Shown here piece by piece: positions 12,225 to 24,937 of a DNA stretch of 64,000 nt. A program made the translations under genes and the position numbers. This DNA is from Synanceia verrucosa (taxonomy: Eukaryota > Chordata > Actinopteri > Perciformes > Synanceiidae), in NCBI GenBank assembly GCA_029721515.1, contig CM056562.1, positions 18,917,335 to 18,981,334 of the forward strand, read 5' to 3'. The notes below the pieces were generated by a model. It saw nothing but the letters and a program-made list of their open reading frames with translations. It did not search any database and had not been told where the DNA came from. Every line of letters starts with the position of its first letter. Positions within the stretch are counted from its first letter, which is position 1.

Positions 12225-13669
12225 AGTGTTGCTTAAGTGGCACTTTTATTGATTTACATTATATTTACACATCATTTTCAGTGGCAGTCCAGCTTTACAA
12301 AAGACAGCTGCCAGTTGAAACACTGAGTTAATCTGCTGCGTTAAATTAACTGGGATGCAATCCAGCAATAAACAATAATTTAGAGTGTAATCCCAAAGTG
12401 GGATAAATCCTTTTAGGTGGATTGTGTGTTTGCTAAATAATAACACAGAAATTGAATCAAGTTTGTTTTTGGGTGATTCAAATATGGATGCATTACTGTT
12501 TTGGACTAGAACCACAACAAACTGGATGTCAGGAGCCTGGCGCCAGGTATTCTGGCTGATGCTAACGTTGCTATCAAGCGGGCTGTTGGCCTACGATCAG
12601 CTGGAAACTAAAGACCACTGCAGTGGTTTACTTTTCATCACCGTCGCCAGCCAACTGATTGTTGAGTTCTGCTGGGTCAGACTCTTGACTGTAAACTGTT
12701 GTCCCGGCAAAAAAAAAAAAAAAAACTTGGCAGGTCCATCACTCAGTGGAGAGGATTGGAAATAATTGACTTTAAAAGTCACTCAGGTTTAATTACTTGT
12801 TTGTCATGATATAAATAAGAGTCATTCATCTTGTCTTTAGAAAACATATACAGTGGCTCAAAATGTGTTTGCGCTGTGTTTGTCAGACCTGTGCATTTCT
12901 GACTGTGTGAGCCGTTTTAGTGTCTTTAATTGAGGGAGAACGCTGCAATCGGCATGCAACTTTTCACTATTGTCAGTTATTATAAATGTCTGACAGCATT
13001 ATGGAAAGAACCCCACAGAGAAATAAAGTGTCCACCTATACATTTAACGTGAACAACATGTCATATTGTGTCTTGAGTTTGTTATGTTGGAGAACAGAAA
13101 GCCAGCTTAGTGTTATCTAATATATTTTAAATGTTGTACACGAGTTTGACAATGTGGACGTGACGTTTCAGAAGGACACTTCACTGAGTCTGTTAGCGGC
13201 AAAAAATAGCACACTGCAAAAAATTTAATCTTGCCAAGAATAATTGTCTAATTTCTAGTCAAATTATGTCTATTGCACTTAATTTCGGCCAATATCACTC
13301 AGAACAAAAGTTACACTAAGATGGAGGGCCTTGTCTCTTAGAAATTATGTCTTATTTCAAGAAACCTCATCGAGCCAATTTTCACTTGGTCCATTGGCAG
13401 ATTTTTTTGCTTAATTCAAGCAATTTTTTTGATGTGATATTGTCTGAAATTAAGTGCATAGACATAATGTGACTAGAAATAAGACAATTATTCTTGGCAA
13501 GATTCAATTTTCTGCAGTGCACCTTTAGTGGTTGTACGTCGATGGTTTTAGCAGGTGGTTTATGCAGCCTTCTCCCCCAGTCCTGGAATAATTCAAAATG
13601 CTGCTGATCCCATTAGTCACTTGCGCAAACATTGGAAAATAGCAGGAATGCATTTCGCTTTAATATGTG
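12225..13669 (-). other. 3' untranslated region of EGF/NIDO/VWD gene
   Basis: After the TAG at 13670-13672, the first clear minus-strand AATAAA is at 12245-12250, giving a predicted 3' UTR of about 1.4 kb. It would contain a 308-base fold-back transposon (13212-13519). A shorter 3' end using a variant signal is possible. The extent is inferred, not observed. Confidence 0.45.
13212..13519. mobile_element. fold-back MITE with long terminal inverted repeats
   Basis: The left end reads CACTGCAAAAAATTTAATCT and the right end is its near-perfect reverse complement. The arms match over roughly 85-90 bases, including AGAATAATTGTCT with ATTTCTAGTC close by, and TAAGTGCA-type segments. The centre differs. 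No transposase is present, so this is a non-autonomous inverted-repeat element, and no clear target duplication is seen. It lies within the predicted 3' UTR of the EGF/NIDO gene and could form a long RNA hairpin there. Confidence 0.8.
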
Positions 13670-15941
13670 CTATCTGTAGCGTGGCCTGGGTGTGAAGTGG
13701 TCCAGGATCCGTGGGCTGCAGTGGGTGACGTATAACAGGGCAGGGTCGTCGTAGTTGAAGGGCGGGGGGTTGTACTGCTCCTGGATGTTGTTTGACATCG
13801 TGTTGGGCAGGCTGGAAGAAAACACACGAGCCAATCAGAATGTAGTAGTAAACCTGAAATCACCACACTTCAAGATGCTGCAGAGTGGAGAGCAGGTACG
13901 TAGAGTTAATGTCTTTAGCCTGCACAGTGAGGATCATCAAACTCTTACTAGTGGTGATACATCTTCAACATGAGCCAGGAGTTACAGTTCTGCACATTTT
14001 GTACTTTTTGCCATGAATTCCTGGATCTGATTAGTGCTTCACCGTCCAATAGATAATAATTTCAGGCAATTTATGGAAATGGTTGGATGGGCAGCAGTTG
14101 TTGTGGAGTACTTATGAATATTCATGCAGACTCTAGCCTAGATATTCTGAGTGCTGAAAGATGCTGAAATCTGGAGGCTAAAGCTGATTAAAAACATGAA
14201 CCACACATCCCGAATGCGAATGTTCAAATGTTTTAGATTGTATATCATTAAGGTTGTTCTTTGTGCAAATATGTAGATCCCCTGAGGTACAGACTATTGT
14301 GCAGTGAATCATACTGAGAATAAAAAAAAAAGTTCTTGCCCATGAGACACTTCTCTTCTTTGGTCACTGATTAATCAAACTCACTGAAACGTAGTAAAGG
14401 TTCAGTGATTTTATGTATCAACCTGATTTTATAGCATTGTATCGATACTGTTCTGCAAATCATTTAATGGCACCTAGTGGGAAGTTAAAAAGCAACATTA
14501 GACATTAAATTAAAGATGATGATTTTCATGTGCATACTTGTGTCGAGGGTTTCTACTCGAACATGTTTACATGCTTCGATCATAAAACCTTTTTGTTTAA
14601 AGCCCCACCCCTTCTAAAAAGCCCAGTCTGCTCTGATTGGTCATCTGACCCTCTGTTGTGATTTGTTAACTGAACCAAACTCTACAGAGTATTGCTCCAG
14701 CTCCGCTCTAACTAGCTTTGTTCGAGGGCGTGCTAAACTAGTTGCCAGGCAAAATGTTACATGGTGACATCACCACGTCACAGAAGAAAAGGCAGAGCTT
14801 TAAGCGAGGCGTTTCAGGAGGAACTCCCTCTGGCCTGGATTTTGCAGACCTTTTACACTTACAAAAAAAAACAAAAAACTATACAACGCACTAAACCATC
14901 TCCTTTAAGCCATTCATGCTCCATCACATACAACTGGGACATTTATTATATCATACCACATTAATCCAAGTATCTCTATCTAACAACATAATCCCACAAT
15001 GCTGGCGCCAACCCCGGCCATTATATCCATAGGGTCCAGTTTGCTGATAGAGGAGAAAGCAGGCCGGTCATCAGGGGATTATGTGTCTCTGTGGGCCACT
15101 AACACCTGGTCCAGATGCCACACATCTGCACACACATGCCGGCTCCAAGGACACATTATGATGCACGTTCACACGCAGGCACACATGCATCTGGATACAA
15201 GATGTAGCCTACTTACAGCAGACTGTCATTCGGCACGGTACATTCAGCTTTGTATTTAAATCCTGACTTTTCAATCTGAGTGGTCTCACTAAATCCTAAA
15301 AAGAAAATGCACTCCTCCTCACAATACCAAACATCACACATGTTAAATTAAAGGAATATTTTTGACATTCTGGGAACATTTTGTGGCAAGAGTTAAATAA
15401 AAAAAAGACTGATTGTCAGGAGGAGCCAGGCCAGCTGTTTCCCACTGTTTCCAGTCTTTATGCTACGCTAAGCTAAGCAGCTGCTGCTTCATACTGAAGT
15501 GAGAGTAGTATCAATTTTTTCATCTGACTCTCAACAACAAAGAAAATAAGCTTATTCACCCAACGTCAAATTATTCGTTTGTGAAATTACGTTACTACTT
15601 TTTATCACGCAGTTTTAGCTGTTTTTATTTCCGGTGAGAAAACAGCATCTCTCAGTGTGGATGTGTTACCCTCATCATTACCATGGTTTTCTGTATGTTC
15701 AATCTGCACAAACTCCTCAGCGTTACTCAAGTGCAGTTTCATAACTCGGACCAAAGCTGTTAGTAGGAAGTGTTTTTGTTTAATATAGTAAGAGAGTGGG
15801 CAGTCCGTCCTCCGACTGAGAAGTTAAATACAAGAAGAAGACAGTGCTGCAGCAGCAGTACGGAGGACAAGATTTAAAGCCTTCAAGTTGCTGTAAAGGA
15901 TTGTCTCTGGGCAGACCTACTTGACTACTGTACCTTGAAAC

Positions 15942-15977
<36 letters not shown>

Positions 15978-18900
15978 CGCTCTGCTCATCCTCTGCAGCA
16001 GTAAATTTTGTGGGAACCTGCAATGAACCCCGCCTCACCCCACCCAAACGAGCTGCTGACCCAACTAAACACATTTCATTATTCATTAGAGTGTTAATGC
16101 ACCACAGTGGCCATCGTTTCTAATGCGACTATAAAAGTTTTAGCGTGGCTGTAATGCTCATTACAGTGAGGCTCTACCAGACTACAAGACATTAAGCACA
16201 GCACTGAAGGGAAGAGTCTTTGGTCTTTTTGGTCTCCAAATTGTTGTGTCTTACAACTCAACAGTCATAGTTTTATCCTGGAGGTGAGGGGGTGACTGAG
16301 GATAATTAAAAATCAAGAAACGCAGTAGTACTACAAGTGTTGCATGACTATGACTATTTTCTTTCTGTCTGTTGTCAATCTGAGATAACCAACACTTCAG
16401 ATGTTTCAGCAATCAGAAATATATAGTTTTTTGATGAAGTATCCCTTTATAAATGTTCCTTATCAGCACAAAAAAAGCACAATATTACCATCGGTAATCA
16501 GTATAATATTGTTATCAATCAAACCCTAATCTTCATCATTCAGTCAGCCATGCAATGTTGTGTGTAAAGTGAAACACTGAATGGTGGTAACTCACTCTCC
16601 GGTAACAGTCCTCTTGCAGCAGCAGAAGCAGGCCAGCGCAGCCAGGAGCAGCAGCAAAAGCAGAGGGATGCCGATGCCCAGAACCAGACCCAGAACCAGG
16701 TCTAGTTCCTTATTGTTCACCTGGTCTCTGTCTGCAAGCCAAACCAAGTCATGACAAACATTTTCTCCATCACACTGTCAGAAACTATTACTACTCTGTC
16801 TATTTAACTGTTTTTTCTTTGAGTGCCAAAGACATATATTTACGTCCTTTAAAACACAACACTTGAGTGGTTTTTTGGCAGCTGTGAGTAATATTGGGGC
16901 TTCTGGAATTTGTAGTCGGGACATAAAGAGATAGTATATGCCACAGAGATCAAAACAGGAAGTGGAGACACTTGTTATTAGAGAGCAAAACAAAGTGGTG
17001 ATTTTGGTGAAACTGGCCTCTACTGTCCTCCAGATAAAGAATAAAGAAAGAATGGAGCAAGGTAAAAATAGACAGTCTCTTCTTTCATTTGAGCTATTCA
17101 GTGTTTTCAGAGTCATAGTACAAAATATTCTGTGCATCATGAAAGATGACTCAAAATTGCCAAAAAGCGCTGGCACAAGACACTTTGTTTTTTAAAAAAG
17201 GGCTGGCACTCAATGAGTTAAAAGGTGCGGTGTGTAGGATTTGGTTCCATCTAGCTGTGATGAAAATCCAAATGTTCCCATCTACAGCCAATGTTTGGGC
17301 CATTCTGGGCAACTGTAGGAATATAGACATAAACGTCTCATTCTAAGGTAACAAAAACAATTCTTATATTCAGGTGATTATACACTAAAAAATACTTCAT
17401 AATTTTATATTCCATTTCTGTTATATTGTTATATTCAATATTTCTCCCCCTAAATGCTGCACAGTATTCCTTTAAATCATGACGTGCATGATAGCTACAC
17501 TATTAAAATGCATTAAAGGCATCTGTTTGATTTCAATTTGGCCTGCAGGGTGAAAGTAAAGTGTGCTCACCTAATATGCAGGACTGGCTTTCATCCACGT
17601 CAGTCGTGCCATTGCAAACACACCTGTAGCCTCCGTAGGTGTTGATGCAGAGGGCAGGATGGACGCATGCTGCCTCCTTGGCCTTACACTCATCCAGATC
17701 TGTGGGTGTGGACAGTCCACCAGCAGCGAGACAAGTAGTCTTACCAACATACAGTGCTGAACAAACACATTAGACCACCTGTCCTGTTTGTCTCAAAGAG
17801 CCTGCAGCATCATTTCAGAGCTTTAAGTCAGACACTCTCTTTCTCACTGTTTTATCTACTCTTCACTATTTTGAACAGGAGTGAGGAATTTAAACTGAAT
17901 TCACCTTTTTAGAACCAAATTTGAGCCAAAACACTGGAATTCACTGAGAAATCAGAAATTATTCAAGAATAACAAACAACCACTAAAACACATTTTCTGT
18001 TCAGGAATGACAGGAAATAACTGAAATTAAAAAATAATAATAATAATTTATTCAAAAAATAAATGCATAATTCAAAATAACAATAAATATTTTAGCATGA
18101 AAGATACAATTTTGATAAAAGAGCTTGTACATACTGGTGGATTAACCATTACAGAAACATTAAAAAAATATATTTGGTAACCAGCAATACTGTTAATTTA
18201 GGGCAGCGGTGACAAACAGCTGACACTGGGTGGTGAAATAATAAATTTGTTAAGCAATGTATGTGGCTAAAGAGCTCATTACTATGGCAAACTGAAACTG
18301 AAATGTATTACATTGCTTACCATTAACGTCTACGGTACTGATGGAATAATGGTTGCTGACTCGGGCCATGTAGTCCCTGATGTACCAGTGAGGTGTGTCG
18401 CTGGACACGTTGATGCGATACTCGTACACATCTTGACGGAAGCTCTGAGCTGGATCCTTCATGCTGGCGTTGTAGAACTTGTTCTGGAAACCCATCGACA
18501 GAATGTCCACCAGCTTAGAAAGAAGCAGAAATAGGTTACGCAGTGTACACACATTTGTTTTATCACAGTATTACTTTTCCACGTCACATCATTAAGCATA
18601 CACACACCTGTTTGAGTGAATTAGGTGTGTTCTTCGTCCATCCCACAGACACGTTGAAGACATTACACCCTGCAGACACAGAACAGCAGCTGTGTGATGA
18701 CCATGTTTTACCACGGTAACAGCAGATGATGAAGCTAGTGAAGCCATAGAGGAAACCATGAGGGAGGTCTTACCTGGAGGATTGGCAGAGTCACCTGCAG
18801 AGAAACACAGAACAGAGTGAGTGAAATACCCATACAGAAATACAGAATTCATTTTTTTAAAAATAAAAACCATAAAATATAACAAAATATTATGTTATGT

Positions 18901-21900
18901 GAGTAGAAAAGTGTGAAATAAATACAGTAAGAAAATGGTACAAATACACATGAGTAGGCAATAAGACTAGTGCAAATGGAGATCAATGGAAACCATGATA
19001 AGGATTTAGCAGCAGTGGCTATACGGTGAGGAATATAAAATATAAAACAACATTTTATGCGTGTATGAGAGACAGTGGAATAGTTTACCATCAACAACAG
19101 CAGCCAATGTGGGCTGTGTGAACATGTGCCAATTTTTTATTTTTTTGGATCCAACAGGAGGTATTATGTCATGTAGAAGTTCCAGTAAATAACATTTTTT
19201 ACTGAACAGTTGTTGCATGTTAATAAAAATGCATGATGCTTCACACAAGCCACCATTCTTCCTTTAACCCTTGTGCTTCCCTTTAAAACAAGGTATGAAG
19301 TCTGATAGCTGATAGCCAATGACTGCATCAAAACATAAATAGAATTATATATGAGTATTATTTTCCACTTTCAATGAATTAAATATTTCAATCCTGAAGT
19401 CATAATTTTAACCCTTTAAATGTTTAGTTTACATAATACAGTCCTTTTAAAATTATTTTCTCTATACTAAATATTATGGGAATTTTCTCACAGTCTGGGA
19501 TATGTAAATGATTATCATGTCAACACATAATATAGCAGCAATAACCAGTGGAAACCAGGGAAGTAGCATGCATTTTCAAGTCAGGGCTTCAAATTGAAAG
19601 CCTGACACAATTGAGTGCATATTTAATGGGTTTCAAATGAGAGCATTTTTCTTGTCCCAAAATTAAAAAATAACTTACATCCTTGCATGATTAAAGAATT
19701 AAAAATCCAAAGCCCCAGTGATGCACAGGGGTTAAGAACAAAAATGAAAATGAAATGAATATAATATATTGGCCATGTATTTTTTTTTAACCTTCACATG
19801 ACCCATTCTGCAATCATGCCATCATCTTGATGAAATCTTGCATCATAGGAATCTTTCCCATCGCTATCTCCCATCATGACATCATGACAGGGATGTAGCG
19901 AGAAGACATCTAATCAGGGAATCATGACTCTCAGCAAAACACTCTGTACACAACCACTGAATGTAAATAAGGGCTTTAGGCTTGTGTGGCATATTTGAGC
20001 CTCATAGAGCCTCTAGGTGGGGTTGTTTCAAACATAAATTAAATTCTATGTCATTTAAACTTCTACAACCTGTTGGAGAAACTGATAAAATGATTTGCTC
20101 CATACCACATCCATCAGTATCCTTGGTCTTCTGGTATCTACAGAAGCAGTCGACAGAGCCGGGCTTGTTCTTACACTCAAATTTAGCATTGGGGCAGGTT
20201 GCGAGCTCTGCACACTCATCGATATCTACGACAGACAAAGGCTGTTAGAGACATTTACATGCTTGCCAATACACTGGAGGGAAATAAGGTCCTTTCTTGT
20301 CCTTCATTTTACATTTTCCATTGCATGATGTGAAATAAGTTATTGTTGACAGAATTTGTAATATATCTTTGTTGTTTGATTGGACTGATGCAGCCAGATT
20401 TGTTTGAAATTTTGTCTTTGTTATTCTATTGTGTGTTCAGTACCTGTGCAGTTGACTCCGTTTCCTGTAAAGCCAGGCTTACATGTGCAGGTGAAGTTTT
20501 GTTTGGTGCTGAGGCAGTCAGCATCTTTGTGACAGGGGAAGGGGTACGGAGGGATGCACATGTCTGAGGGCATATACAGAGAATGAATGAGAATTATAGT
20601 GCACATAGGATCCTTTTTTTCTCTAAACCAGATGATAAGTGTGCATAAAGTGATGCAGACTATGCTCGAAGCACTTGTATCCCTGTTTTCCCCCAGAGAC
20701 GGAATTATTGGGACACTCTCCACAGGTGAACTGGCCAGACTTGGACTCTGACTGGCATGACACCCCTCGGAAACAGGGTTTTCCTTGACAGACATCTGTG
20801 GTGTTCCCACAAAACTTTCCACTAAAGCCCTTTGGGCACAGGCACCCCACCACCTGAGGGAAGAACAATGAACACAAATGAAGAGAGACAGATTAAAATA
20901 TACTACTTTGAATTGACAAAGAGTGTTTTTTCGGCTGCTGATGGCAACATAAATGATACATCTCTTGCAACCTCTATCTAATATGTGATATCACAGATCA
21001 CATAGGCCCATGGGGTTTTGCAGCTGAGTGCCATTTTCCCTTTTTTGCAACCATGTGGTAATTTATGAAGTGGAAAGGGAACATATAAGCACAGAAAAGA
21101 AGGAAAGGATTTATTTGTGTATTTAATAACCTTATTTTTTGTTCTTCATGCATTTATTTTTCAGAAAAAGACTTTTGCCGCAACCCAAAACAAATTTGAG
21201 TTTTAGTGGACATATAAATTCAGTCACCAGCAACTTAAGATGCTCACAATTTCACAGTGACTTCATGTGGCTATTAGAACTGATCTTTGCAGAGGTTCAT
21301 TTTCAAAGAAAGGGCTAAAATGCGCAACAAATGTGCATATAATTTCAATATTTGCATTGACAAGTGCATTTCACCCCCTGTGCTTGTGCTTTGAGACTTA
21401 CACAGTTTATTTTTGTCTTCTTTCTGCAGGTTAAGTGGCAACAAAAGAAGCTGGTTGAATTCACCCGAGTGTCTGAATTGAGGCTTCACCTTTTATGATA
21501 GAGCTATTAACAGAAGCTGAGGTTGAACCTCCAAAATCTGAAATCACATTCTTGCCAAAACGTTTGGTCAAAATTATATAAACATCAAAAATTCAAAAGC
21601 CAAAAACGTCTCCAGTGATGCATAAGGGTTTATTAGAAATCCATAAAATGACCTTTCCCTGTACTACAGCTGCTTATTTCTATTAAGGGTCCACATCAGC
21701 ACAAACTGGTATTTTGTCAGCTGAGGAACGGTTGCTGTGGGAAACCCAGAGATGTACCTGAAACATTCCCTGCAGGTGGTTTTCAGTGATGCTGTTGTAT
21801 TGACAGGAGCCTCCGTTGAGGCAATTGCAGACTCGCAGGATGGGAGTGAACAGGGAGCTGGTGAGCTTGTCACTGACTTTGATGGTCAGCTTAACAGGCT

Positions 21901-24895
21901 GTGTCGTCAGGGGTGTCCACATCAGGAGGCCAGCATCTGGACCTGAAGCACAAAGGGTCAGGAAACAGGATGACAAAGCCTGCAGAGCTTAACGAATGAA
22001 GCAGACCACTTGTCCTGTTTGTCTCAAAGAGCCTCCAGCATCATTTCAGAGCTTTAATTCAGACTCTTTCTTTCTCACTGAGTTCACTACACTTCATCAT
22101 TTTTAACAGAAGTGAGGAGTTTAAACTGAATTCACCTTTTTAGCCCCAAATTTGAGCCAGAATCTGAACCCTGGAATTCTCTGAGAAGTCAGAAATTAAT
22201 CAAGAATAACATAAAACCACTAAAACATATTTTGCTCTTTAGAAATGACAGGAAATAACTGGAATTTGGCATCTTAATCAAAAATAAAATGTGCTTTGGT
22301 ATTTTTTCTTTTATTAATACAGTAAATTTTAAAATTCATGGATAACTACAATGAAGATATTATTTTTAGCATTAAAATATCATTTTGACCCAAGAGCTTA
22401 TACATAGTGGTGGATAAACCATTACAGAAACATGAAAAATATTTTGGTAATCAGCAATTCTGTTAATTTAAGGCAGTGGTGGCAAACATCTGACACTGGG
22501 TGGTGATTTAATAAATTTGTTTAGCACTTTATATAATAAAGGCAGGAGAACATGGTGAGATACTTACAAGGCCATACCATTGTCTTTCTCTGGTTTCATT
22601 TTTTTTTTTTAAAAAAAAAAGAAGATTATTAGTTTTATAAATGACATATTTTATAATTTTCACCACTCTTTGGTGCATCTCTCTCTGTGACCCATCCACT
22701 GGCTCAGCTCTGAAATGTCCCATCTGCCAAAATACTTGACTGCTGGCTACAGCAGGAGGCTCACCATCCCACGAACACATGTCAAGAGTAACGTCAGCTG
22801 TAACATCGATGGAGGAGGAGGAGAAGGAGGGTGAGAGCCTCTTTTGGGATAGAGATTTGAGGGACAAGAGTGTGAGTGCCTCACCGCTGCCTATGGAGGT
22901 CCGTGCAGGCCTGGGGTTCAGCAGTGTGTAGGTAATGCGGTCCCTATTCAGGTCCTGAGCGACAATCTGAACATTGACCGTGGAGTTGACCTTAACATTG
23001 ATCACTGTGGGCTTGGTCACTATTGGAGGCATGTTACCTAACAGACCACATCAGATTAGTAGAAATCAATGGTGAAAACACAAACAGAAGCTTTCCAAAG
23101 TACTGAAGCCGTCTCACCATTGATCAGAGCCAGATTTTGATATTGCTTCTGGGCGTCCAGAGTCTGCAGGCCCAGGTCCGAGCTGCCGGTTGCCAGGGTG
23201 TCGTGGACGCACTGCATGCTGCCTTTACAGGTTCTCCTCAGCTCCTCCACCTCAGCAGGACTGATGCTTTCAAGGAGGCGCTCAGAGGAAACCGACTTCA
23301 GGGGAACCAGTGGAGGAGCAGAGAGCAGCAGGCTCTCTGGGACAGGAACTGCCCCTAGAAACACCCTCCCAACATGGGTGAAGAGATGAGCCTACATACA
23401 TCCGACTGGACTGAAGTCACGATGGGGATCAGTGTGAATGAATTCAAACTATAAGTCTGCCGGGGGACAATGTTAGAGGAGCACTTCTAACTTTTACATT
23501 TGATACAGTGCTTAACAAATTCATCATTCCACCACTCAGTGTCAGGTGTTTGCCACCACTGCCTTAAATTAACAGTATTGCTGAAGACTAATTATTTTGT
23601 TATGTTTTTTATGTTTCTATAATGGTTAATCCACAAGTGTGTGCAAGCTATTTAATCAAAAACTATATATAAATTATATTTTTAATACCAAAATGTAATT
23701 ACTGTTGTTATCCATGAATTTTCAGATTTACTATTTTACAAAATAAGGTCATAAAAAGGTGACTTCCGTTTGAAATTCCTCACTCCTGTTCAAAATGGTG
23801 AAGTGTAGTGAACTCAGTGAGAAAGAAAGAGTCTGAATTAAAGCTCTTCGTGATGCTGGAGGCTCTTTGAGACAAACAGGAGAGGTGGACTAATACATTT
23901 GTTAAGGACCATATGCTCATTTGACCCTGTGTTAATATAAAAATATTGATTATTTAAAAAATCTGACAGGTCCAGACCTAATGTGTAGATAGCAGTACCC
24001 TGAGAGGATTGGATGGTGATGGTTAATAGGGTTAGAGGCTTCCCAGTCAACCAGGCTTACTTAGAACTTTTCTCTTAAAGCTCAGTGTAACTGTATGAAT
24101 CAGTGGTGGACTCACAGGACAAGCCAAAGTTGTGCAGGCCCTCCTCTGAGGGGGGGTTGAGGTCCCTTGAGAGGAGAAGCCGGCCGTCAGACATGAGGAA
24201 ATCATCAGAGCGGTTGGAGCTCCAGAGACCCATGAGACCCACCGTACGATTGTAGAAGGTCTGAGGAACCTCCACCATGGCCGCCAGCTGATTATGGCCC
24301 ATTACCCTCCACGCCACCACATGGAGCCCACCGGCATACACCGCCACACAGCGATCCACTGACATACAGTGCACAGCAAAGTCCTTCTCACCCATGTATA
24401 TGACATCTGGAGGGATAGTTATTAAATCAAATCAATCCAAAAGACACATCCACAGGTACTGCACATCAATTTTCCCAGTTCTTACGATTCAGTTATTGCA
24501 CGTTTATTGATTTACGGATTATTGATGTCCCCCATTATTGCACAGTCCTATTATATACACAGTTATTGAACAGTTTACAATGATTTGTTGATACTCACAG
24601 TTATTGCATGTGTTTCACGAGATAAAACATCAGATAGATTTGTTTACTACTGTTTGCAAACATAAACATTAATCTGCTTCTGCACTGTGATGTCAGATAT
24701 GTGTGCGGATCATTACCAAGTGTGACTGGGATCTCAACATCATCCACAAAAACCTGCAGCCCTTCTCCTTTCTCCTTACATCTCCATTCAATCTGAAAAT
24801 AATACAAAAAAAGGATTAACATTTTACTTTATTTTATTTTACCTGCTTCAAGGGAATGATCAGTTTCACAGAGCAGGTAAGATAATAAATAAATG

Positions 24896-24937
<42 letters not shown>

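Larger units (their letters stand above)
7331..12240. other. intergenic region between calm2 promoter and EGF/NIDO gene 3' end
   Basis: No gene is supported over about 4.9 kb. Open frames are short, overlap one another and show no protein family. Visible items are a GGA run (about 8238-8256), a G run near 8394, two perfect DR1 nuclear-receptor motifs (9346-9358 and 12075-12087) and A/T-rich DNA from 11580 to 11900. The DNA from 9270 to 9500 looks compositionally plain and non-repetitive and could include conserved non-coding sequence, which I cannot test here. Confidence 0.6.
13670..17699 (-). other. exons 23-25: membrane-proximal EGF, transmembrane helix, cytoplasmic tail
   Basis: Exon 23 (17571-17699) encodes a calcium-binding EGF starting DLDECKAKEAAC. 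Exon 24 (16596-16731) encodes LDLVLGLVLGIGIPLLLLLL, followed by AALACFCCCKR: a transmembrane helix with a juxtamembrane cysteine cluster, possibly palmitoylated. Exon 25 (13670-13811) encodes a tail with YNPPPFNYDDPALLYV, ending PRPRYR and TAG. DDPALL fits an acidic dileucine sorting motif. An alternative in-frame acceptor for exon 23 at 17756 would add 19 residues. I prefer 17699 because it starts exactly at the EGF, as in other EGF exons. Confidence 0.83.

Noticed and set aside
17700..17756. Longer 5' extension of EGF/NIDO exon 23
   Set aside because: The acceptor at 17699 starts precisely at the EGF DLDEC, as in sibling exons. The longer form is kept only as a possible alternative.
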